64,000 nucleotides of DNA from Myotis daubentonii (Eukaryota > Chordata > Mammalia > Chiroptera > Vespertilionidae). The notes beneath the pieces are model-generated. The model ran no database searches and was not told the DNA's origin. It saw only the letters and a program-made list of their open reading frames with translations. Position numbers and translations under genes: made by a program. The DNA is taken from the NCBI RefSeq assembly GCF_963259705.1, contig NC_081842.1, positions 61,144,787 through 61,208,786 of the forward strand. Direction: 5' to 3'. Of this stretch, positions 48,911-59,300 are shown piece after piece. Every line of letters begins with the position of its first letter. The stretch's first letter is position 1.

Positions 48911-51900
48911 CTGCGGGCCGGCCAGAGGGAAGGTTGGGGTGCAGCCCACCCTGGCCCCACCTCCCGCCCTTGGGCCCCTCTGAAGTCGCCCAAGTTTGGG
49001 GATTTTAATCTCAGAACAACATTTCGGGTCAGCCCAGGGAAAGGCTCAGTGGAATTACTTAAGCTTGTCCTTCAGCCTGTGGGCGAGAAGGTGGGGCAGC
49101 CTGGGGGACTTGAAGTGCTACACCCCCACGGGCACCTCTTGAGTCCATGTACGGGAGATACCTGTGGGGACACCCAGGTATTTCAGGCACCGAGTGCATG
49201 GGTCAATTTGTGGGGGAATCGCCGTGGCTAATGGCTGGGGGGAGGACCGAGGGCAGGGGTTATGGAAGCAGGGGTTGTAAGCAGCGATCCCTTCTTGGTC
49301 TAGTCTGGGATCTCGTGCCTCACTTTCCCCATGATGCCTCCCAGCTCCGTACAGGGGAGGACTGAGCAAATGAAGACACAGCCACTGCAACACCCCAAGA
49401 CTCTGAGCTCAATAGAAAGCTGGAGTGGGCCAAGTACGGGCGGGGCGTAAGTTGACACCAGCATACCAGGGCTGGCCCTTCAGCCCTCGTGGCTGGAGCC
49501 TGTGGACCGCTGAGGCCCGGGAAGGGTGGACGCCACTGTCCGGCCAAGCCCTTGGCAGCCTCCCTCCCTTGGGTTGTAGAGAACAGACTAAGGGGTCTCC
49601 TGCTCAGTTTGCTAGTCTTTGTTCTGGGAGGCGGTTAGGCAGTGCTCAAGAGAGTGGGCTGTGGACTGGCCACCTGGGGCCACCTCCGGCCCCACCCCTG
49701 TCGGCCGTGGACCTACCTGGGCCAGTCACCCTGAGCCTCAGTCCCCTGCAGGATGGTGGTAGCACCACTTGGTGGAGCTGTTTTCAAGACTAACTGTGTT
49801 AGTTCCTGGCACAAGGGCTGGCACTTCTCAGTACATGACAGCTATTATAGATGTACTGTTATCATGGTTATTGTCACATCTTTATTACCAGGTGGTCATT
49901 GCTGGCTGTTCCTAGAGACGCTGTAGGAGCCTCAGGAGCCTGCCTGGCTGTGCCGTCCTTGGCCACAGAAGGGAAGGCCCCAGGCAGCCGTGCGGCTGCG
50001 GAGCGTGGCCTCGGGCCCTTCTCCACTGCTGGGCTGGAGCCCAGGCTGAGGGGGCAGGAGACCTCGCTGGAGGTCCCAGTGCGGGGCCCCAAAGCCCTGG
50101 CCCTCATAGCCCACCCCGAGTGTCTCCAGTCTGCTCTCCCAGAAGACCCAGAACAGCGGCCGGCAGGCAGGGTGGGGCGCCCCTCACACCTGCCCTGCTT
50201 GCTGCTCACCGGTGGCGGGGCTGGGGACGATGATACTCGATGTAGGCCTTCAGGGCGATGGCGAACCGCTCCTGCAGCTGGTCCACCACACTGCGCTGCA
50301 CCACCCCAGGGCGGTCTGTAAGGAGGGAAGCAGTGTGGTGCCAGCAAGGCCATGAGGGCAAAGCTCCCAGCCCAGAGAGGGCACATTGCCTGGCAACACC
50401 TTCCAGAGCAGAGACCCCAGGCAGGGAACTGAGTGGAGCACCAGGAGGACTGTGCATCCCGCCCCCACCCTCCCTGCCCCGCCCCCGCCAAGGAGAAACC
50501 AGCAGGGCCCTACCCTGGCTGTGCAGTGAGAGGGGCAAAGCCACTGGGCAGGACCTTCCCTGGGGAGGGGAGGGGAGGGGAGGGGAGGGGAGGGGAGGGG
50601 ACGGGAGGGGGGGGGACAAGGAGGGGAGGGGTGGGCTAAAAGCTGAGGGGATGGGAGTAAGCCTGCGGGGGGGGGGGGGGGGGGGGCGTGCAGGGAGGCT
50701 GAGCGGCCGCGGGGTCCCCACCTGGGGAGAAGAGGGAGATGGCCTGCATGAGCACGTACTCCTCCTCGTGCAGCCGCAGCTCCTTCAGCATGTAGTGGAA
50801 CTTCAGCATAGGCTCCAGCAGGAGCTGCTGGAAGCCCCCTGTGGGTGGGTGCGGCATGAGGACCCAGTCCCAGGCCTCCCTCACTTCTGCCATGCTGGTC
50901 CTAGGACACGCACATCCTGGCGTGGCTCCTCTACCCCGCCCGGCTGATTCCCTCCCTCTGCAGGGCGGGCAGGAGGCTCTTGGGCACCTGCAGGGTCTTC
51001 CAGGCAGTAGGACAGCCGGCCACACTCCCAGGTCCCGGTCTCTGCGTTGAACACCGTGTTGAACCTCAGCTGGCACAGCTCAAAGGCGGCGCCCTTCAGC
51101 AGGGAGATCTGGTCCTCGATGGGCAGGTCCCTGGCAGAGGGGAATAAAGGGGAGGCTGGGAGGGGAGCCGCCACTGGCCAGCCCCACGCCCACAATCCAG
51201 AAATCGGGGGAGAGGGCAGGAGAGGATGGGCTCCAGCCCTGAGGATTATTCCAGTTGCTTTTGGTTGCCTCCAATCTCTGTCCCTCACAACCCAGCCAAG
51301 CAGGTCACCCCTCCCTGCCCCTTTCTCCAGCCTCGCCCACCTCAGGGACTCCCCACTGACAGATGGAGCTTGGCGTCCCTTCCAGCCCAGCCCCCTCTCC
51401 TCCAACTCCCTGCACAGCCACTGACCCACAGCCGATGCCTTGGCTCCTGGTCCCTGGCCTCATCCTTCCTGCCTCAGTTTCCCTGCTTGGAGTGATTGCC
51501 TCTTTAGCTTCACTTGACTGAACCTGCTAATCCTTCAGGCCAAGCTGTCTCTGCCTCCTAGGCGTCTGTCCGGGGTCCTTCTGCCGCTGCCACTCCTTTG
51601 GCATGAGCTCCACGCACCCTCTTCTTTCAGATCCACACTACTGAGCTACAGATGCCGTGAAATGTGAAATGGATTATGCGCGCCTTCTCTCCCCAGCCCC
51701 CAGCCTGGGACCTGACAGGCTGTGGCCCTGAACTCTGTACTATGTGCTTCCCAATCTGGCCTCTGATGAGCTGTGAGCCTGTGCGAGTGCCTTGGCTCAG
51801 TGAACTGCTTTCTCTCTGTGGAACGAGGGTGATCGCAATGCCTGCTCCTGGGCGGCTGTGCTCAGAACTGTGGCCGTGGGACTGGGTGAGTGGCCTCCCA

Positions 51901-53274
51901 CCCTAGGGTTGTACCACGGCCACTGGGTGTCGGTGGGGACCGTCAAGGTAGGTAGGTAGGCCTTACTCCTGCTCCTTTGACCTCATTGCCACAATCTGAC
52001 CTCCATTCCAGCCTGTGGCCATCCTCCCCGCTTGCTTAAATAAGTCCTGTGTGTCACCCCTGGGCTCCTGGAATAGAACTGCCCCCTGCCTGCTGAGGAG
52101 ATCAGGCTCTCGTGTGTGTTGTTCGGCTGCACCTGAGCAGGCCTGGCAAGGCCAGGCGGCCACCCCGGAACAGGTATGCCCAGCACCATCTCCAGCCCGG
52201 ACAGGTTACGTGTCACGGGCAGCGTGTGCCCCACAGCAGGAGGATCCGGGGTGTCTCCCTGCCCCACTGCCCCATGGCTGTTGCCCCCACACCTCGCTGT
52301 GGGGAGTCCCGACCCTCTGGTTCTTAGGACTTCCCTTCCTCCTGGGGGTCTTCTCAAGCACCTCTGATGGGGACTGCTAGAGACCCGGCGTCTGTGCCGC
52401 CTCTCTCCTCCCTCTGGACTTCCTTCCCTTTCCTTCCAACTCTTCCCTTGTTCTGGAACTGCCTAGCTGTGAATCCTGCCCGTTTGGGGGAAACATAGGG
52501 GAGGGAATGACTACTGACTGTCCATCATACATGAGCTGGATGCTCTTCAGATCTTTTCCTATTTCATAGGACAGCCCAGCAGTGGGCATCGTTAGCTCCT
52601 TCTAGCAGATGAGGGGCTCAGACACAGTGGGATTAAAGGGCAGGCCACCGTCCCCCAGCTAAGGAGCCATGCAGCAGGGGCTCCGTTCCCCCACAGTGCC
52701 AGGTCCCCGGAGTTGGGGGGCAGAGACAAAGAAGGGTCTTTGGGCACCAACATCCCCCAACTTCCGGAGGATCTAGCCCAGAGCCTTTGAACCTGTTGGC
52801 CATTTTCTGCTCCTTCCCATTCCCATCCTCCACCCAGCCCCTGTGCCCCACCTGAAGTGGGAGATGACTTTGGCAAAGTTGATGATGCCTTTGAACATGT
52901 AGGTTGACATGTCAGCCATGTGAGGCAGCAGGGAGAAGATCTCTTTCCCACTGCCCTCGGCGGGGGGCTTGTAGTTCCAGATGCTGCCGTCTTCCCCCCG
53001 CAACTGCAGAGAGACCACCTTCAGGGGGGACAGATCTTCTCTGATCTTGCTCCACTTGGTAGCTTCTTCCCCAGGTGGAGTCTGCAGAGACTCTGGGAGC
53101 TCATGGCCACTGCTGAGCACCTCTGGCAGCTGGAACCGAGAGGAGGTGGAGAAAGGAGAGGTAGACAGCATGTACTCTCCCCATCAGGTTCCCACACAGG
53201 CCCTGGATGGGCTCCCACAGCAGCAGGCTTGAGAGGATGCACAACTGCAGGCAGAAGCGCACGTGCACACGCAC

Positions 53275-53327
<53 letters not shown>

Positions 53328-56300
53328 CACTTGCTTCTTCTCCCTGGTCTCCTATCGGGTGGTGCACTTTCTGGATCTGTGAATTAATGTCCCTCACATC
53401 CCTGCCCCATCAGATATGGGCTTGCTCCCTGTCCCTGGGGAGGGTGAGAGGGCCGATACCCTTAGCTATGCCCCAAGCATCCCTGGCCTTGTAGTTGGGA
53501 GACTCAGGGAAGGGTCTGGGGTCTACAGATGGAAAAAACAGACTCCTGGGGGCCCTGGCTACCGGTCCTCTGAGCTGAGCAGGTCACCTGGGGACACTGT
53601 GAGCATCGAAGGGGAGAGGGCACAGAGCTGAGACGTGGCTGACAGTGCTGAGATCACTAACGTTTCTTGAATCAGTAAAACCAGTTCACAGACGTCAGAC
53701 CCCCAGCATGCCCTGGCCCTGTTTTCATTAAATCCTGAACCCCAGCAACCCTGGGACTACTCAGCTTCTAAGGCTCCATTTATGGCTCAGACCCGGTTCC
53801 CACCTGTTGCAGAAGGAGGAAGCAAACCTGAGCGTGTGTCAGACTCCCCCCCCCCCCCCCGGGGGTCTTGTCAAAATACAGATTGTGGGCCCGGCCTCGA
53901 GTATCTGAATTGGAGCCTGGGGGCATCTGAGAACTTGCATTCATAACTAACAAGTCCCCAGGGTGCTGCTGGTTTCAGGGGCCAGTCTTTGAGGACCCCT
54001 GGGAATGGGATTGGGGTTTGGAGGAACTGGCATAGCCACTGAGCCAACTCTAAAGCCTCATACCCGGAAGTTCTTGAAATGGGCGAAGGTGGTGTCAAAG
54101 GTTTTCATCTGAGCATCCATCAGCTCCCTGATCATCGCCCACTGCTCTTCAGTCAGACCCTTGGCTCCCGGGGGCTGCGTCCCAATCCGTTCTCGCTTCT
54201 TCCTGATCAAGGCCCGTCTCTGCTCCACGGCTGTGTCAGACATGATCACTGTAGGGACGGCCAGGGCAGGCTCAGCTGCCTGCAGGAGTGAGGCCGCCCT
54301 CAACCCACCCAGGCAGCAGCAGGGGAAGAGCTGCTAACAAGAAACCCAGACTCGTGAGGACAATGGCTCCTCTGGAGAAACACTTGGGTAAGGACAGAGG
54401 AATCAGGTGCGGCTGGTGTGCTGCCCACAACTGTGGGGTTTGACAACTTTGTGGAACAGTGGGCAGAGCTTGGCTTCAGAACCAAAAGGTGCCGGGTTTG
54501 GTGACAGCTGGGTTTGAGTGACATCAGTGACCCTGGGTAAATTCCTGAACCCCTCCTGCCCTCAGTTTTCTTCTTTGTCATCTGGAATGACAGTGCTCAC
54601 CTCCTAATGCTATTCCAATGAGGCATTGCATGGAAGGTGCCTAATGTAGCTCCTGGCTATGTATGTAGGAGCTATACACACACACATATGTATACATCAA
54701 CATGTATACATATACATACATCTATATGAATATATATAGGGAGAGAGGAAGGTGGGGAAAAGTAGGTTTGCAGTTGTATTAATGATACAATCCTATATAA
54801 TAAAAGGGTAATATGCAAACTGACCCTAACAGCAGAAAGACTGGGAATGACTGATCACTATGACACACACTGACCACCAGGGGGCAGACGCTCAATGCAG
54901 GAGCTGCCCCCTGGTGGTCAGTGCGCTCCCACAGGGGGAGCTCTGCTCAGCCACAAGCCAGGCTGATGGCTGCCAGTACAGCGGTGGTGGTAGGAGCCTC
55001 TCCCGCCTCCTCAGCAGCACTAAGGATGTCAGACTGCAGCTTCAGCCTGCTCCCTGCTGGCAAGTGGACATCCCCTGAGGGCTGCCAGGCTGCCAGAGGG
55101 ATGTCTGATTGCCAGCTTAGGCCCGATCTCCCAGGGAGCGGGCCTAAGCCAGCAGGTGGTCATCCCCCGAGGGGTCCCAGACTGCAAGAGGGCACAGGCC
55201 GTGCTGAGGGACCCCCCTCCCCCAACCCCGAATGCACAAATTTTTGTGCACTGGGCCTCTAGTAATAAATAAATGATAGCCTGGCTGGTGTGGCTCAGTG
55301 GTTGAGCATCAACCTATGAACCAGGAGGTCACGGTTCGATTCCTGGTCAGGGCACATGCCCAGGTTGCAGGCTCGATCCCCAGTGTGGGGCATGCAGGAG
55401 GCAGCCAATCAATGATTCTCTCTCATCATTGATGTTTCTCTCTCCCTCTTCCTTCCTCTCTGAAATCAATAAAAAATATCTTTAAAAACTCCTGTATAGT
55501 AAAGAGGGGATATGCAAATTGACAGTCACTCTGCCACAAAATGGCTGCACCCACAGAGGAGGCCGAGTTCCCATAACAAGCCTTAACGAGCAATCAGCAG
55601 GGACCTGAGGCTGCGCCCCCCTCACCCCCATGGGGCTTGACAGGGAACCTCAGGCTGCACCCCCCACCCTGGCGCCAGACTGGGGACCTCAGGTCGTGCC
55701 CCCCGCCTGGCGGGGCTTGACAGAGGACCTCAAGGTGCGCCCCCCCCACCCCAGTGCTGGGCCAGGGGACCTCAGGCTGCTTCCCTTGCCCCAGGCTGGG
55801 GGACCTGAGGCTGTGCCCCTGCCCATCGGGGCTTTACAGGGGATCTCAGGCCGCATCCCCCACCTGGTGGGGTTTGACAAGGGTGGGACCAGCCAGGTCT
55901 GGATCTAGCCCAATGGCGGGGGGGACAGGGGGGGAGGCGGAGGGGCTGGCCAGGTTGGTCTCATGTGATTTTGAGGTGCACATGGGTGAGCGGGGACTTG
56001 ACTCTGGGTCCCCTGATGTGCCCCAGACTCTGACAGGAAGAAGATTTTCATATACATTTTACTAATTTTCTTTCATCTCTGACACTTCTATTATAGAGAA
56101 AGGGCAAAAAGCAATATTAAAATACTTCCTCTAATTAATCCCCTTTTAATGTGCATGAATTTCGTGCACCGGGCCACTGTAAATAAATAAATGATAATAC
56201 AAGAATAAACTGTTTCCTGTACTCACAACTATAATCCTACTTTTGCCCGCCCCTGTATATTCACACCCACACTCCCTGGAATGTAATAAGTGTTCAGTAA

Positions 56301-59300
56301 ATGGCACCTGGTAGCATGTATTCCTGTCCCCTGCATTCAATACCAACAAGACTCCTCAGAGTCGCCCAGGTTCTCTGGGTCTCCAAGCCCTTGGAAAGCT
56401 GGGGCCACTGCTTAGCAAGAAATGTCAACCCAACCACGTCCCAAGGAGCTCGGGGCTCTCAGGCCTCCCATGGGTTTCTGGAGCCCACTTGTGTGTGCAC
56501 AGTGACTCTGGGGGGCGCTTGGGGGACAGCAGGGACAGCGGGTGGAGGCCTCTCCCAGCTGATCCGTGGGAAAGCTCTGCCCACAGGCCCAGGGAACGTG
56601 TCCCTGAAGGGGCTGCCCATCTGTGATCGCTGGACACGTGCGCTGGAGGCTTCCAGCCCCTTCCCCACAAGCTGTAACCCAGAGTGGCCTGGGCACAAGC
56701 ACACCAAAGCCCGCAGGCAGAACGAAAGCATCCGGTCCCCTGTCTGCAAACGTTCCTCTGCAGGATGCCCATGGGGGCAGCAAGGGCGCTAGGCACCGGA
56801 AGCTGGGGTCACATCACACTGGCGTCTCTGGCTTCCCTCTCCCAAGTTCACGCCCCCCACTTTGCCTAAAACGCCACAAGGGCAATTATAAAGGGGACAA
56901 AGAGTCACAAGGGCACCTGAGGGGAGGGAAGGGCATGACTCTGGTCTGAGATGCCCACCCACCCAGAGCAGAGGGCAGAGGTGCCCTCCACCTGTCCTGC
57001 CCCCCAGAGGGACTGTTGTGCCGGCAGATGGGCTGCAAGCTCCGCTCCCTGTGCCTGCCCACGGCTCACAGGCCACGAGCTGCCCAGGGACCTGTGCGCG
57101 GGCACACACCTGCATGGTGCCCGTGTGCACGCCTGCGCATACACATCCCCGAGGCCCACGCCTGCTGCGCCCCAGCTCGCGGTGCCCGTGCACCCGGCCC
57201 CAAGCCCGCCCGGGCACACCCTGCCACTCACTCTCCTTCCTCATGCCGCTCTCCAGGCACTTGCGCAGGCGGCAGGCCTGGCATTGCCGCCGGGTCTTCT
57301 GGGTGATCTCACAGGTGCCCTTCCGGAAGGGGCACCGCAGCCGAGCGTTGCGTTTCATGGCCCTCCTGTGCGAACAAGGAGCAATACGTGGGCGGCGGGG
57401 AACAGGCCACACCTCCCTCTCCCTGCCCCTTCTGTCCCTAAGGGATACGAGCCACACCTCTGTGGGCCTGCCTTTGCCCTGAGACAGGTCAGGCTCACAG
57501 GAAAGCTGGAGGGGGCTCCTCAATCTTCCCTCGAGGCCCGAGGTGCTGGAGGAGGGCAGCAGGTGGCAGCTTTCCTGTGAAGTTCGGCTGTGCTGGTGTT
57601 TCTGGGGGCCCCGCCCCGCCCCTGCCAGTCTGGGTGCCTCAGCTGCAGGCCCGGCCATGTCTCCACCCCACGCCCATTCCCTTCCCTTCACACCCTCTGG
57701 CCGTGTCACTGGGAACCTAGAGGAGGGCCTTGGCAATGTTTCTGTGGCGGTGGCCTCTTCCCAGATTTCTCCTTCTTGGAAGAGGGAGCCCGTGGAGACC
57801 AGCCCCAGAGGGTGAGACATATAGGAAGCCCTCTCTCTCCTTAGCCCCCACCGCAGATTGGGGGGTGGGGGGCAGGCAATGGCTTCCCCTTTGGAAAGAT
57901 GGCTCCTCCTGATTGGCCTGGTGGAGCGAAGAGGCTCACTGCCCTGTGAGAGTGAGTGTGCCAGGTAGGGGAACGATGGGGTCACAGTTTCTTAGAGACC
58001 CCAGCACAGCCACCCTGTCCCCACAGCCCAGCCATCCGGAACTGCCCACCAAAGACCAGCCAGTGGGGCCTAACTTTATCCCCCATCCCCGCCCTTCACC
58101 GCTGAAGAGAAAGAAACCAATTCCTCCCTGGCCGGCCGCAGGTTCTGGTCCAGCAGAGTGGGAATGAGGCACAGCTGGCGGGAACATGGGCACAGACAGG
58201 AGTGGCTGCCAACGGGCCCTGGGGCTGAGCCCGAGGCTAAGTCACACTCAGGTGGCGGACAGGTCAGGCCAGGGACCAGCTCAGGGAGCAGGTGCGTCAC
58301 AGGCACCACCCCCTTTGGCCTCCCCTGCTGGTCTGGGTAAGAGACCCCTGATCCTGCTCCAGAGCACCCAGAGGGTTAGAGGGGAAGGCGCTCAGGTTTA
58401 GTGCAGGTTTAGTATCCACACGCCGTGGGTCAGATACTGGGCCAGATGTTTCGCAGAGCTTCGCGCATTTAGTTCTCACAACTCTGCAAAACACATGGAG
58501 TCACCTGCCTGGCACGGGTGCAGAAACCAAGTCCAAGTAAATCGCAGGTTCGAGGGGGATCTGGCTGCGACATCCGTCACCCCATCGAGCGCCAGGGTTG
58601 ACTGGGCTGATCTGGCTGGGCGGGTGTCCCCTCCCCCTTCATCGCTCCACAGGCGTCCCTCCCGAAACCACAAGCTGTGTGCTCCATCAAAGACAGTGAC
58701 CCCCCCAGCGGAGAGGATGGCCTTCTGTCAAGGGTGTAGAGTAGCTGCATCCCCTGCCAGGCCCCCAAACACGCTCTCAAAGGTAAATCGCTGCCCGTCC
58801 TCCAGGTAAGTGACAACTGAGCTTTGAATCTGTGGCTGCCTGACACCAGAAGGCAGCAAGCTCTTACCTCTGCGGCGCTGCCTCCTCTGGGGGTCCCAGG
58901 GCAGCCAAGGTGCGGGGAGAGCAGACGACCCCCCCCCCTCCCAACCCCAGGCGGTCTACACCGACAGGGCCAGGTCCGGCTCAGGCGTCCGCCCTCCTCG
59001 GCGGGCCCTGGTGGCCTGTGCCTCGCTCGGGGGTGAGCTCTCCGTGAGCGGCCAGCGCAGGAGCAGCCTGGCGCCCAGGGTGGGAAAGGCTTCCTTGCTC
59101 GGCGAGAGGAAGAGCCGGTCCTTCCTTCCCGCTGCACACTGAGGTCCCTGCCCGCCCCGCACTGCTCTGCCCCGAGCAGGCTGAGCTCAGAGCTCGCGCA
59201 GGATGGCAGCGGAGAACAAGCAGAGGAGCTGAGCTGCTGGTCACACCACAGGTAGCTTTGCGACCTCCAGTACGAGAGGTAACGTGTTTTCCTTATTGGC

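Larger units (their letters stand above)
53130..54063 (-). other. NR1I2: NR1I2 intron 4
   Basis: It contains a (CA)n repeat (53277-53327), a MIR-like fragment (about 53640-53800) and a MER5A-like fragment (about 53822-54000) with a C15 run. The rest is GC-rich unique sequence. Confidence 0.75.
54748..56255. mobile_element. Mariner-like MITE, second copy, split by Helitrons
   Basis: The left arm 'ggggaaaagtaggtttgcag' and right arm 'ataatcctacttttgcccgc' are inverted repeats of the same family as 27360-29642. Helitron 54791-55262, a Ves SINE and Helitron 55490-56179 sit inside. The outermost left bases are diverged. Confidence 0.75.
54249..57231 (-). other. NR1I2: NR1I2 intron 3
   Basis: A 3-kb intron holding a MIR-like fragment (about 54450-54670), a (CATA)n stretch, a mariner-like MITE invaded by two Helitrons and a SINE (54748-56255), and GC-rich unique sequence from 56.3 to 57.2 kb. 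Confidence 0.85.

Noticed and set aside
48305..48949. Open frames of 214 codons on both strands
   Set aside because: They overlap NR1I2 exon 9 in other frames and its 3'UTR. The true frame gives the PXR C-terminus.
53846..53865. C15-G5 run as a special hairpin
   Set aside because: It sits in an old MER5A-like remnant and is most simply a homopolymer expansion or sequencing difficulty.
56789..57985. Open frame of 398 codons (-) as a single gene
   Set aside because: Only the segment 57365-57232 is real (NR1I2 exon 3). The rest is GC-rich intron without stops.
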